A program made the translations under genes and the position numbers. Below the pieces are notes generated by a model. It saw nothing but the letters and a program-made list of their open reading frames with translations. It was not told the DNA's origin and searched no databases. A DNA stretch of 64,000 nucleotides from Chlorobiaceae bacterium (GTDB lineage: Bacteria; Bacteroidota; Chlorobiia; Chlorobiales; Chlorobiaceae). Positions 54,154 through 63,616 of the stretch are shown one piece after another. Positions within the stretch are counted from its first letter, which is position 1, and each line of letters starts with the position of its first letter. The DNA lies in NCBI GenBank assembly GCA_013334225.1, contig JAAXXY010000002.1, positions 2,084-66,083 of the forward strand, written 5' to 3'.

Positions 54154-56010
54154 GCAGCCATGACAACCATGAGGGAGAAGAATATGTATTGCAGGGGAAC
54201 GGTGATGACGATAACCGTAATGATCATGCTTCTGCTGCTGCAATTCGGCAGCGCGTTCGGAGCGGACTTTCTCGATCCGGAACAGGCATTCAGGGTGAAG
54301 GCGGAACTGGGAGCGAACCGCTCTGTTACGCTGCACTGGGATATCGCCAAAGGGTACAAGCTCTACCGTGACCGGGTGAAGGTCAGTGTCGGGAAGGGCA
54401 GTGCGAAGTTGCAGGAGCCGGTATTGCCGAAAGGCATCACGATAACGGACCCGTCAACGAATGAAAAATTCGAGATCTATCACGACCGTCTCGATGTCGC
54501 TGTTCCGGTGGCAAAAGCGGATGGCAGGTTCACCCTGAACGTCGAATATCAGGGGTGTGCGGAGGACGGGCTCTGCTACCCCCCGATAACGAAATCGTAC
54601 GAGATCGATCCTGGCGTTCCTGGGGTGCTTGCCGCGGCAGGCGAACAGCAAACCGCTCCTGGCACGAGTGTTGCGGATGCGGCAAAAGCGGTCACTCCAC
54701 CGGCAGCGGTATCGAGCGGTAATACAAATGTAAAAGGCGGGGGGGAAAACGATCTCTCCCTGGCGAAAGCGACGCTCGCGGGCGGGAGCCTCTGGAAAAT
54801 CTCGATAGCGTTCCTGTTCTTCGGTCTGCTGCTGTCGTTCACCCCGTGTGTACTTCCGATGATCCCGATCCTCTCGTCGATCATCGTTGGCGAGGGTGAG
54901 GTCACCCGCAGGCGCAGTTTTCTGATGGCCGTAGCATACTGCCTCGGCATGTCGCTGGTCTATACGTCGCTTGGCGTCGCGGCTGGCCTTGCCGGAGAGG
55001 GGCTTTCGGGTGCCTTGCAGAAACCCTGGGTGCTTGTGCTGTTTGCCCTGCTGCTCGTGCTGCTTTCGCTCTCGATGTTCGATGTCTACCAGCTGCAGAT
55101 GCCTGCAGCGATCCAGAACCGGCTGAACCAGGCATCTGGAAAACAGAAGGGGGGCAAATTCATCGGAGTGTTCGTGATGGGTTCGCTGTCGGCTCTTATC
55201 GTAGGCCCCTGTGTGGCGGCGCCGCTTGCCGGGACGCTTGTCTATATCAGTCAGACGAAAGATGTGCTGATCGGCGGACTTGCCCTGTTTTCGATGGCGT
55301 TGGGTATGAGCGTTCCGCTTCTTCTTGTTGGACTTTCAGCGGGGAGCCTGCTTCCGAAAGCCGGAGGGTGGATGATCGGGGTGAAATATGTGTTCGGCCT
55401 GCTCCTGATAGCGGTAGCGGTCTGGATGGTGTCCCCTGTGCTGCCTGTGCAGGGCGTGATGCTGGTGTGGGGAGCATTTGCGATACTGTGCGCGGTATTT
55501 CTGAAAGTGTTCGAAAGCCATGCGGGCAAGTCCACGATCGGTCAGCGTTTCGGGAAGGCATTGGGACTGGTTCTGTTTGTGATCGGCATAGCGGAACTGG
55601 TTGGTGCGGCATCAGGGGGGAGCAATGCCCTGGAACCGCTCGGGCATCTGCAGGCGGGGAGAGGATCGGCCGGTGACAAGGCGCAGGGAGAGGGGATCGC
55701 GTTCAAAAGGATCAGCACCCCGGCAGAGCTCGACAAGGCGCTGCAGTCGGCTGACAGGCCGGTGATGCTGGACTTCTATGCGGACTGGTGTGTGGCGTGC
55801 AAGGAGATGGAGAAATTCACGCTGCATGATCCGAAGGTGAAGGCGGAGCTTGGCAAGCTGACGCTGCTGCAGGTCGATGTGACGTCGAACAGCGAAGATG
55901 CGCGGGCATTGATGAAACGTTTCGGGCTGTTCGGGCCCCCGGGCATCATATTCTTTGACAGGACAGGCAGGGAGATCCCCGACAGCAGGGTCATCGGCGT
56001 CATGGAGGCG
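54142..56010. repeat. Near-identical dsbD repeat, copy 2
   Basis: Same 1869-base unit as 40819-42687. Here its first 12 bases are the natural 3' end of apbE, which makes this the more likely donor context. The tract ends inside dsbD (at GGAGGCG), after which the two genes diverge. Confidence 0.9.
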
Positions 56011-56052
56011 GCGGCATTTTACGATCATATCAAGAAACTGGTGGTAAATTGA
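54184..56052 (+). CDS. dsbD: Thiol:disulfide interchange protein DsbD, copy 2
   Basis: A 622-residue protein identical to copy 1 up to VMEA near the end, where this copy finishes AAAFYDHIKKLVVN. The redox Cys pairs in the N-terminal domain, the membrane core (FTPCVLPMIP) and the C-terminal domain (WCVACKEME) are all intact, so it should be active. The ATG at 54184 has GGGAG upstream. It follows apbE by 30 bases, giving the module a full DUF4266-barrel-apbE-dsbD order. It should supply reducing power to the periplasm. Confidence 0.93.
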   Translation: MYCRGTVMTITVMIMLLLLQFGSAFGADFLDPEQAFRVKAELGANRSVTLHWDIAKGYKLYRDRVKVSVGKGSAKLQEPVLPKGITITDPSTNEKFEIYHDRLDVAVPVAKADGRFTLNVEYQGCAEDGLCYPPITKSYEIDPGVPGVLAAAGEQQTAPGTSVADAAKAVTPPAAVSSGNTNVKGGGENDLSLAKATLAGGSLWKISIAFLFFGLLLSFTPCVLPMIPILSSIIVGEGEVTRRRSFLMAVAYCLGMSLVYTSLGVAAGLAGEGLSGALQKPWVLVLFALLLVLLSLSMFDVYQLQMPAAIQNRLNQASGKQKGGKFIGVFVMGSLSALIVGPCVAAPLAGTLVYISQTKDVLIGGLALFSMALGMSVPLLLVGLSAGSLLPKAGGWMIGVKYVFGLLLIAVAVWMVSPVLPVQGVMLVWGAFAILCAVFLKVFESHAGKSTIGQRFGKALGLVLFVIGIAELVGAASGGSNALEPLGHLQAGRGSAGDKAQGEGIAFKRISTPAELDKALQSADRPVMLDFYADWCVACKEMEKFTLHDPKVKAELGKLTLLQVDVTSNSEDARALMKRFGLFGPPGIIFFDRTGREIPDSRVIGVMEAAAFYDHIKKLVVN

Positions 56053-56105
56053 CTCTGGCGAGCGGCAGCCGTTCCTTATATAATAATAATCCGGTGATCA
56101 GCGCC

Positions 56106-56819
56106 ATGTCATTCTATTCCGATTTTGCACCATATTACGAGCAGGTATTTCCTTACAGGGAGGACGTCTATGGTTTTCTCAAAGGATATGCAGGAGAGAA
56201 AGGCTGTTCGGTTCTCGATGCCGGCTGCGGTCCCGGCCATTACTGCGGAAGGTTTTTTCAGGATGGATACCGGGTGACCGGGATCGACCTTGACGCCATG
56301 ATGATCGAAGCCGCCGAAGCCGCGTATCAGGGAGCCATGTTCATGTGCATGGATATTGCCCTGATCGGTTCACTGCAAGGAACGTTCGATCTTGTCTACT
56401 CAATCGGCAATGTGCTTTCGCATCTTCCTCAGAACAGACTTCCGGGATTTCTTCATGACATCCATGCTTCTCTTGAAAAAGGCGGATACTGGATTGCACA
56501 GGTTGTGAACTGGGATTTTCTCGTTACCCTCGACGAATATTCATTTCCGGTAAAACATATCGGGAGCGGAGAAACATCGTTTTACCGTGCCTATTCCTCC
56601 ATTTCATCGAGTAATGTGATCTTTGAGGTGAAACTTGTTTCAGGAGGCTCTACGGTTTTTCAGGAAAGTTCCGGTCTGTATCCGGTGACGTCGGAACAAT
56701 ATGTGCAGCTCCATGAAAATGCAGGGTTATCTCTCAAAGGGATCTATGCAGGATATGACAAGACTTCTTTCAGGAAAGACCGTAATTCAGGCCTCGTCAT
56801 GATCTTTTCAAAAAGATGA
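56106..56819 (+). CDS. SAM-dependent class I methyltransferase
   Basis: A 237-residue cytoplasmic enzyme starting MSFYSDFAPYYEQVFPYRE. The SAM-binding loop VLDAGCGPGHYC is near residue 37, the acidic residue after strand 2 is in VTGIDLDAMM, and SIGNVLSHLP holds the post-I motif. The ATG at 56106 is chosen since the overlapping TTG at 56049 would lack a ribosome site. The substrate is unknown; it resembles small-molecule or ubiquinone/tellurite-type methyltransferases. It may be co-transcribed with dsbD copy 2. Confidence 0.88.
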   Translation: MSFYSDFAPYYEQVFPYREDVYGFLKGYAGEKGCSVLDAGCGPGHYCGRFFQDGYRVTGIDLDAMMIEAAEAAYQGAMFMCMDIALIGSLQGTFDLVYSIGNVLSHLPQNRLPGFLHDIHASLEKGGYWIAQVVNWDFLVTLDEYSFPVKHIGSGETSFYRAYSSISSSNVIFEVKLVSGGSTVFQESSGLYPVTSEQYVQLHENAGLSLKGIYAGYDKTSFRKDRNSGLVMIFSKR

Positions 56820-56822
56820 GGC

Positions 56823-57329
56823 TCAGTTGTAAGCTTCGATCCGGACGTTTGCCGTTCCGGTTCCGTAGAGCCCGATTTTTCTCGCTGCAGCCTGGGAAAC
56901 ATCGATAATTCTTCCTTTCCTGAATGGTCCCCGGTCATTGATCCTGACTATGACATTTTTTCCGTTGTCGAGATTGGTCACTTTGACGTTGGTGCCGAAA
57001 GCGAGTGAACGGTGAGCGGCGGTAAAGTGAAAGAGATTGAAATATTCACCACTGGCAGTTTTTCTTCCGTTGAATTCTTTTCCGTAGTAGGAAGCTTTTC
57101 CTTCAGCGACATGAAAACGATTTTTCGTTTCCATCAGAGCGTCAGGGCGGGTGGCGGCGGCATGGTTGATACTGCTGTTTTCAGGAAACCATGACATATT
57201 CGGGGTTGCAGGGTCGGGAAAGTCACTTGATTCAGCGGCTGACAGGGAGGAACATGAGAATGAACTGAAAAGTATCGCCACAAAGGCAAAAAGAGAATAA
57301 AGAGAAGAAAATCGTTTGCTTTGCGTCAT
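56823..57329 (-). CDS. RlpA-like septal ring lytic transglycosylase-type protein, copy A
   Basis: A 168-residue exported protein (signal peptide with lipobox-like SCSS) with a double-psi beta-barrel ([40 protein letters not shown]), the RlpA fold. RlpA cuts peptidoglycan strands lacking stem peptides; the short forms lack the SPOR domain. The ATG at 57329 has GGAAAT upstream. Paired with a second copy on the same strand 316 bases away, separated by a terminator and gap. Confidence 0.88.
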   Translation of the reverse strand: MTQSKRFSSLYSLFAFVAILFSSFSCSSLSAAESSDFPDPATPNMSWFPENSSINHAAATRPDALMETKNRFHVAEGKASYYGKEFNGRKTASGEYFNLFHFTAAHRSLAFGTNVKVTNLDNGKNVIVRINDRGPFRKGRIIDVSQAAARKIGLYGTGTANVRIEAYN

Positions 57330-57600
57330 AATTTCCAAAGGTTTGCATGCGTTTTATCAGAACGTGTCTGCCTTGAGATGTTCCGCAAGGTATTAATTGT
57401 CGTATTGATGAAAAGTCATCAATGCTGCCAGGTGCGATCCGTTCCGGATTACACTTGCCCGCCATGAAGGGTGATGCAGCGTCAGAAAAGTGCGGCGTTT
57501 TATTGACCGGGAGGCAAAGTACAGTGTTTCGTACCCTGAGCCGACACTTGATTTATTAGAAAAAACAACTAATGAAGCTACAAAACTAAATCATATTTGC

Positions 57601-57631
57601 AAAATCTCCCGAACGTTTCTGAACGGGAGAT
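57601..57631 (-). terminator. Rho-independent terminator of RlpA copy B
   Basis: On the minus strand ATCTCCCG and CGGGAGAT form an 8-bp stem followed by TTTT, 15 bases after the RlpA copy B stop. Confidence 0.8.
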
Positions 57632-57645
57632 AGTGATCTGCCTGT

Positions 57646-58113
57646 TCAGGATTTGGGAGTATATGCTTCGAGTTTGACCTTGACGATTCCGTTTTGCATG
57701 ATACCGAGTTGTTTTGCAGCTCCAGCCGAAAGGTCGATAATCCGCCCCTTGATGAATGGTCCTCGATCGTTTATGCGAACGATGACACCCTTTCCGTTCC
57801 TCAGATTGGTAACCTTTACACTGGTCCCGAAGGGAAGGAAACGGTGGGCTGCCGTCAATTCATGCATATCGAAGGTTTCGCCGTTAGCCGTTTTGTGACC
57901 ATGGAAATCGTCAGCATAGTAGGACGCGGTGCCGCGGGTTACAAAAAATGGATTTTTCGCTTTTTTGGTATCGGTATTACTGGAAGAAATTCCGGAAAGG
58001 CCGGTTTCATTACCAGATGTATGTAGAGAAAGGAATGGAACGCTTGCGATGAAACTGAAAATTATCAGAATTGCAAGAAGATATCGGTTGAGAATGTTTT
58101 TTTCATGCGTCAT
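57646..58113 (-). CDS. RlpA-like double-psi beta-barrel protein, copy B
   Basis: A 155-residue exported protein with a signal peptide (LLAILIIFSFIASVPFLSL) and the same double-psi beta-barrel ([39 protein letters not shown]) as its neighbour, about 50% identical. It lacks a SPOR domain. It is probably a periplasmic peptidoglycan-active or peptidoglycan-binding protein. The start is at a clear ATG; the terminator lies directly after the stop. Confidence 0.88.
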   Translation of the reverse strand: MTHEKNILNRYLLAILIIFSFIASVPFLSLHTSGNETGLSGISSSNTDTKKAKNPFFVTRGTASYYADDFHGHKTANGETFDMHELTAAHRFLPFGTSVKVTNLRNGKGVIVRINDRGPFIKGRIIDLSAGAAKQLGIMQNGIVKVKLEAYTPKS

Positions 58114-58831
58114 AAACTCAGGATTTTGATTAGCCGGTTCTGTCGGTTTTCCAAAGGATCCAGACTGAAGAAACGGTCAAAATGAATAAAAATCAAAAAT
58201 CGATTCAGTTTTTATTCCTTGTTCAATATAAAAAAATATCCTGAAAAAAGGATTTTTTTGCGATTGGTCAATTTTGCCGCTTTTTTTATCAGATTTGAAG
58301 TATAAAAATAGATTTAAGAGATTATAATAAAAGTATAATCATTCTGCGGGTTCTGTGTATGTGTATAGCTCAAAAGGGCGTTTATTCATTTATTTTTGAA
58401 TTAATTTCATTGTTTGTTTGTCCCGGCAACACCCTGAATTCACCGCATTCGATTTTATTGTATTGTAATCGATTTCTGCCACGCATAAGGCCGGTTAAAG
58501 AGTGTGGCAATACGGTCAAGATCATATGCCCTGTAAACGGCAAATCGTGAGATGCGCGGCAGTATTATTATCCTGAGGGACAGATATGAGCACTCCAGGA
58601 CTCGAGTCCAATGGGCTGGATTATTGATTTAAGAACTATTGTTATATTTTGCCAGTAAAGAATGTTATTTAACGGGCAAAAAATTCTACGTAAATGTATT
58701 GTTTTTCATAAATAACTTTTGTTTTGTCGGGCGATTTCTTGCATTATTAATAAAATGCTACTGTTTTGGCTGTGGTTTGAGCTTTCGATTGAATATTATC
58801 GAAAGTTTTTCTTTCATCTTTTCATCAAAAC
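58114..58831. other. Long non-coding region upstream of kup
   Basis: About 720 bases, AT-rich at both ends with a GC-richer centre (58480-58615). The centre can fold: TGCCAC/GTGGCA around a 20-base loop, and a perfect 12-bp palindrome GGACTCGAGTCC at 58598-58609. I could not match it to the known riboswitch classes I tested by eye. A weak variant (AGAACTATTGTTATA) of the shared palindrome lies at 58632-58646. Confidence 0.4.
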
Positions 58832-60745
58832 ATGTCAACTGTAACCGAAGAAGACCATTTGTCCATATCAGGCGGTCAGTCGAATATTAAAAAGCTTGTC
58901 AGCCTCTCTCTTGCAGCGCTTGGTGTCGTTTTTGGAGATATCGGTACCAGCCCGCTCTATGCTGTCCGGGAGTGTTTTCATGGAGATTTCAGCATTCCGG
59001 TAACCCAGGGAAATATTCTCGGTGTACTCTCCCTTCTGATCTGGGCCCTGATTATGATCGTGAGCATCAAATATCTCACGTTCATCATGAAAGCCGATAA
59101 CCAGGGAGAAGGTGGTATTCTGGCTTTGACGTCACTGATCATATCAAACAGTCGAAAGAACGGGAGTGAACGGTGGTTTCTTATAGCCATAGGATTGTTC
59201 GGCGCGGCCCTGTTATATGGTGACGGCATGATCACGCCGGCTATTTCGGTACTAAGCGCTGTTGAAGGGGTACAGATCATCGCACCGGCATTCAAGGGAC
59301 TCGTCATCCCGGTGACCATTGTCATTCTCGCCGCGCTTTTCCTTTTTCAGCACCATGGAACAGCGAAGGTCGGTGCTTTTTTCGGGCCGGTTATTTTCAT
59401 CTGGTTTATCGTTATCGGTATTCTTGGCCTTGTTGAAGTTATCCGTTATCCGCAGATTCTTCAGGCAATTCTTCCCTGGTACGGCATCTCTTTTCTCATA
59501 AGCAATCATACCCAGGGGTTCATGGTGCTCGGCGCGGTATTTCTTTCCGTGACCGGTGCAGAAGCCCTCTATGCCGATATGGGTCATTTCGGCAAAAGTC
59601 CCATCAGACTTACCTGGATAGTTCTTGTGTTTCCTGCATTGCTTCTGAACTATTTCGGACAGGGGGCGCTGCTGCTGTCCCATCCTTCCGAATCGCACAA
59701 TCCGTTTTACGGGCTTGTACCTTCGTGGGCTATGATCCCCATGGTACTGCTTTCCACATCGGCAACGATCATTGCATCCCAGGCACTTATCACCGGAGTA
59801 TATTCGCTTACCCAGCAGGCCATACAGCTTGGCTACCTTCCTCGGCTTACCGTAACACATACCTCTGCAAAACATATGGGACAGATCTATGTTCCCGCAG
59901 CGAACTGGGTGCTTATGGTTGCCACTATCGGGCTCGTAATCGGATTTGAGTCATCCAGCCGACTTGCTGCGGCTTATGGCGTGGCCGTTACTGCCACAAT
60001 GCTTATATCGACGGTTCTGTTTTATTATGTGGCACGTGATCTCTGGAAATGGAATATGTTCGCTCTCAACGGCATGATCAGTGTTTTCATGATTATCGAT
60101 TTTTCCTTTTTCGGGGCAAGCATAACAAAACTCCTGCACGGGGCATGGTTCCCGCTGGTTATAGGGCTTGGCATTTTTTCCCTGATGGTTACCTGGAACC
60201 AGGGCCGCTCACTTCTGCTGCAGCAGTTGAAAAACCGTACACTCACCATCGATGAGTTCCTGCAGAGCCTCGCTCTACAGGAGCCACAGCGTGTTGCCGG
60301 ACAGGCGGTTTACCTTACCGCAAACCCGGAGGTTGTGCCTCTTGCGATGCTGCATAATCTGAGGCATAACAAGATCATGCATTCTAATGTGGCGTTTTTC
60401 CATTTCTCTACTGAACGCGTACCGAGGGTGCCAAACAGCCGAAAAGTTGAAGTGACCAGGCTCGGGGACGGTTTTTTCAAAGTTGTTGCCCGCTACGGTT
60501 TTCTTGAGTACCCCAATATCAGGCAGGTTATTGCGTTGGCCAATCATCAGGGATTGCATTTCAAGCCGGAGGCAATCAGCTTCTTTCTCAGCCGGGAAAA
60601 AATCGTGACCGGCATGAAATCCAGGATGGCCCTCTGGCGTAAAAAGCTCTATGCAATTATGGCTCGCAATGCTTTAAGCGCAACCGCGTATTACGATCTG
60701 CCTTCAGGCCAGGTTATCGAAATAGGCCTTCTGGTCCAGATATGA
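58832..60745 (+). CDS. kup: Kup potassium uptake transporter
   Basis: A 637-residue membrane protein with about twelve helices and a C-terminal cytosolic domain. The signature GDIGTSPLYAVRECF is near residue 30, and the conserved GALLYGDGMITPAISVLSAVEG follows in the third helix. Kup moves K+ into the cell with protons. Length is normal. It starts MSTVTEEDH with no strong ribosome site visible, so the start is moderately sure. A terminator follows; the terC gene is independent. Confidence 0.97.
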   Translation: MSTVTEEDHLSISGGQSNIKKLVSLSLAALGVVFGDIGTSPLYAVRECFHGDFSIPVTQGNILGVLSLLIWALIMIVSIKYLTFIMKADNQGEGGILALTSLIISNSRKNGSERWFLIAIGLFGAALLYGDGMITPAISVLSAVEGVQIIAPAFKGLVIPVTIVILAALFLFQHHGTAKVGAFFGPVIFIWFIVIGILGLVEVIRYPQILQAILPWYGISFLISNHTQGFMVLGAVFLSVTGAEALYADMGHFGKSPIRLTWIVLVFPALLLNYFGQGALLLSHPSESHNPFYGLVPSWAMIPMVLLSTSATIIASQALITGVYSLTQQAIQLGYLPRLTVTHTSAKHMGQIYVPAANWVLMVATIGLVIGFESSSRLAAAYGVAVTATMLISTVLFYYVARDLWKWNMFALNGMISVFMIIDFSFFGASITKLLHGAWFPLVIGLGIFSLMVTWNQGRSLLLQQLKNRTLTIDEFLQSLALQEPQRVAGQAVYLTANPEVVPLAMLHNLRHNKIMHSNVAFFHFSTERVPRVPNSRKVEVTRLGDGFFKVVARYGFLEYPNIRQVIALANHQGLHFKPEAISFFLSREKIVTGMKSRMALWRKKLYAIMARNALSATAYYDLPSGQVIEIGLLVQI

Positions 60746-60788
60746 AATGTTCTGGAGGACTTGACCGGCCGTTATTCTCCAGCTTCCG

Positions 60789-60813
60789 AAAAAAAGTGCC
60801 GGCAGCTTTTTTT
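60789..60813 (+). terminator. Terminator after kup
   Basis: AAAAAAAG (60789-60796) and CTTTTTTT (60806-60813) form an A-T stem with a 9-base GC-rich loop, 44 bases after the kup stop. Confidence 0.7.
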
Positions 60814-60834
60814 ACGCCGTAACTATTATTACTG

Positions 60835-61602
60835 ATGGACGAGCTTTTACAGCATATAGTCGATTATCCACTTGCTTCACTGCTCGTTATCGGCAATCTG
60901 GTACTTATTGAAAGCCTTCTGTCTGTCGATAACGCCGCAGTACTTGCTGCAATGGTCATGGACCTGCCGGTAAGGCAGAGGTACGCGGCGCTGCAATACG
61001 GTATTATTGGTGCATATCTTTTCAGAGGTATCTGCCTGTTTTTTGCAGCATACCTTGTAAAGATCTGGTGGCTCAAGTGTTTCGGCGGGTTATATCTTCT
61101 GTACTTATTTTTTAACTGGTACAAAGGCAGAAAAACCCCGGAAAAAAGCGATGATTATTTCGACAAGCAGGGTAACCGTTTTTACCGATGGATATCCGGC
61201 AGGCTTAGCCCTTTCGTTTCCACCATAATTCTTGTCGAACTGATGGACCTGGCTTTTTCAATAGACAACGTCTTTGCCGCGGTGGCGTTTACAGACAACA
61301 TCCTGCTGATTTATACCGGAGTATTCATCGGGATCCTTGCCATGCGTTTTGTTGCCAGAGGATTCATCAGGCTTATGGAGACCTATCCTTTTCTGCAAAG
61401 CAGTGCCTTTATCGTTATCGGTCTGCTTGGAATCAAACTTTCCCTTTCGGCAATGGACCATCTGCTTCCGGACACTCCTTTTATCAGGCTCATCGAGGGA
61501 CATGAAGCTGATATCATTACGTCAGGTGTTACCGTTGCCGTATTCCTCCTTCCCCTCGTCACCAGTTATCTGTTCAATTTTCCTTCAAAAAAGGACTGCT
61601 GA
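60835..61602 (+). CDS. TerC-family integral membrane protein
   Basis: A 255-residue membrane protein with about seven helices. The paired acidic motifs SVDNAAVLAAMV (first helix pair) and SIDNVFAAVAF (later) define TerC. The family includes tellurite-resistance and manganese exporters (Alx/MntE-like), so metal homeostasis is a reasonable guess. It starts at the ATG 21 bases past the terminator of kup. No operon partner is clear; arsA follows 157 bases later. Confidence 0.93.
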   Translation: MDELLQHIVDYPLASLLVIGNLVLIESLLSVDNAAVLAAMVMDLPVRQRYAALQYGIIGAYLFRGICLFFAAYLVKIWWLKCFGGLYLLYLFFNWYKGRKTPEKSDDYFDKQGNRFYRWISGRLSPFVSTIILVELMDLAFSIDNVFAAVAFTDNILLIYTGVFIGILAMRFVARGFIRLMETYPFLQSSAFIVIGLLGIKLSLSAMDHLLPDTPFIRLIEGHEADIITSGVTVAVFLLPLVTSYLFNFPSKKDC

Positions 61603-61759
61603 AAGGGTCCCCGCCCGAAACCCAGCCAGTAACGCCGATTGCCCTCATCCGCATGAGACAGGAATGATCCGGCGATTATCTTTCGAAGAAAACTAATTTT
61701 ATCTGTTACGGGTTATAAAGGGGAAAGTAAGGATTTACCCAAAATAAAATCCAGAGGAT

Positions 61760-62935
61760 ATGAGACTGATTCTCATGACAGGAAAAGGTGGTGTCGGCAA
61801 AACCTCCATGGCAGCGGCAACAGGTCTTCGTTGTGCAGAACTCGGTTATAAAACGCTGGTTTTAAGCACCGATCCGGCCCACTCTCTTGCGGACAGTTTC
61901 GATATCGAAATGGGCCATGAACCGAAACTGGTATGCGATAACCTCTGGGGTGCTGAACTGGATGCTTTACAGGAGCTTGAACAGAACTGGGGAATGGTCA
62001 AACGCTACATTACCGAGGTACTGCAAGCCCGGGGACTTGACGGTGTCCAGGCCGAAGAGCTTGCGATCCTGCCCGGCATGGATGAGATTTTCGGTCTTGT
62101 GCGTGTTTTCAGACATCACAAGGAAGGGCACTTCGATGTACTGATCATCGATTCGGCACCAACGGGTACGGCTCTGCGACTGTTGAGCATTCCGGAAGTT
62201 GCGGGCTGGTACATGAGACGGTTGTACAAACCCCTTGAGAAGGTGGCGATGTACCTTCGGCCGTTTGTCGAGCCCATATTCAGGCCAATTGCGGGATTTT
62301 CCCTGCCGGATAAAAAAATGATGGATGTGCCGTATGAATTCTATGAAAAAATCGATGCGCTTGGCAAAATCCTGACAGATCACATGGTGACATCCGTGAG
62401 GCTGGTCACCAATCCGGAAAAAATGGTGATAAAAGAATCATTGCGGGCATATGCATATCTCAGTCTCTATGATATTTCCGTTGACCTTGTCATATCGAAC
62501 CGGATTATCCCTGCCGAAGTGACCGATCCGTATTTTCAGTACTGGAAAGAAAATCAGAGCACCTACAGGCAGGAGATCATCGATAACTTCAGTCCGTTAC
62601 CGGTAAAGGAGGTTCCTCTTTATTTACGTGAAATATGCGGTATGGCGGCTCTCGAAAAACTGAAAGAGCTGCTTTACGGCGATGAGGACCCAGCTCAGGT
62701 TTACTACAGCAAGAGCACCTTCAATATTCAGCAGACAAAGGAAGGATTCGAGCTTGAGCTGAGTGTCCCCGGAATACCGAAAGAGCAAATCCAGCTCAGT
62801 AAAAACGGAGACGAGCTCAACATAAGGATCGGAAACCACCGCCGTAATATGGTGTTACCCCAGGTGCTTGCAACACTGAAAACAACCGGTGCGGAAATGC
62901 TTGATGACCGGCTTGTCATCCGTTTTGTAGAATAA
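61760..62935 (+). CDS. ArsA/Get3-family ATPase with C-terminal HSP20-like domain
   Basis: A 391-residue cytoplasmic ATPase. The deviant P-loop [15 protein letters not shown] is at residue 8, the Get3-type switch [13 protein letters not shown] near residue 130, and [14 protein letters not shown] near 37. The last 75 residues ([19 protein letters not shown]) form an alpha-crystallin/HSP20-like domain, as in ArsA homologues from green sulfur bacteria. Its role, whether arsenite export or membrane-protein targeting, is unclear since no ArsB is adjacent. Confidence 0.93.
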   Translation: MRLILMTGKGGVGKTSMAAATGLRCAELGYKTLVLSTDPAHSLADSFDIEMGHEPKLVCDNLWGAELDALQELEQNWGMVKRYITEVLQARGLDGVQAEELAILPGMDEIFGLVRVFRHHKEGHFDVLIIDSAPTGTALRLLSIPEVAGWYMRRLYKPLEKVAMYLRPFVEPIFRPIAGFSLPDKKMMDVPYEFYEKIDALGKILTDHMVTSVRLVTNPEKMVIKESLRAYAYLSLYDISVDLVISNRIIPAEVTDPYFQYWKENQSTYRQEIIDNFSPLPVKEVPLYLREICGMAALEKLKELLYGDEDPAQVYYSKSTFNIQQTKEGFELELSVPGIPKEQIQLSKNGDELNIRIGNHRRNMVLPQVLATLKTTGAEMLDDRLVIRFVE

Positions 62936-63045
62936 GTCGATATAACATTAAAAAAAAGATGTTTCTTACTGTTATTTTTTTAAATTCAAAGTTTGAATTG
63001 AGTTAAAAATAACATGTCCGTTATTCTACGGTAAAGGAGGTCGAG

Positions 63046-63342
63046 ATGATACGGTTAAGAGTCGGTGATCCCATCGTTTACCATAAGCCGAAAAGTTCCT
63101 TCAGTCCCGGACCGAGGGCAAGGCAGGTTTATCCCCTGGAGCATGGGGAGGCGTATCACTATGTGGTTGATAAATTCTGGAAAGTTACCAAAGTCAACGA
63201 CGACGGCACAATAGAAGTGGTTACCCGTAAAGGTAAAAAACACTCGATAAGTGCAAAAGACCCGAATATCACCAAAGCAGGGTTGTTACACCATTTCCTC
63301 TACGGAAAACGGTTTCCTAAACTGGACGAAGTACAGTCATAA
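63046..63342 (+). CDS. Small conserved-looking protein, unknown function
   Basis: A 98-residue soluble protein, basic, with GDPIVYHKPKSSFSPGPRAR at the front and a beta-rich VDKFWKVTKVNDDGTIEVVT core that resembles an SH3- or KOW-like fold. A strong AAAGGAGG site precedes the ATG. No catalytic motif is seen, but the positive charge and fold could fit RNA or ribosome binding. I do not recognise the family. Confidence 0.75.
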   Translation: MIRLRVGDPIVYHKPKSSFSPGPRARQVYPLEHGEAYHYVVDKFWKVTKVNDDGTIEVVTRKGKKHSISAKDPNITKAGLLHHFLYGKRFPKLDEVQS

Positions 63343-63377
63343 GAGTTGGCCCGTTCTTCGAGCTTATTTCTCGTTAC

Positions 63378-63602
63378 TTATTCTCCCGCAGGTTCATTGC
63401 CTGTACGCAGGTAATGAGCTTCCGTCTCGTACCAGACATGTTTTTCATGACGCAACATGCTGATGACAACCTGAAACTCTGCAGGATCTGTAAAGGCATG
63501 GTTTTCGATGAGCTGGTTATTTGAGTCATACAGGGCTATTCTGCCGGCATGGCGGTGAATGTCCCATCGGCTGTAATAACCTGCTACAAGAATATTTGCC
63601 AT
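63378..63602 (-). CDS. Small protein, unknown function
   Basis: A 74-residue soluble protein (ANILVAGYYSRWDIHRHAG...) with a good AGGGAACC ribosome site before the ATG. It contains RIALYDSNNQLIENHAF and a helix DPAEFQVVISMLRHE; His and Trp are frequent. It lies 14 bases past the pentapeptide gene on the same strand, so the two are probably co-transcribed. I do not recognise the family. Confidence 0.65.
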   Translation of the reverse strand: MANILVAGYYSRWDIHRHAGRIALYDSNNQLIENHAFTDPAEFQVVISMLRHEKHVWYETEAHYLRTGNEPAGE

Positions 63603-63616
63603 GGTTCCCTGCTTTT

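Noticed and set aside
58480-58615. c-di-GMP, c-di-AMP or SAM riboswitch upstream of kup
   Set aside because: Short matches (GGCAAC, GGCAAA) occur, but the core stems and conserved bases of these classes could not be placed.
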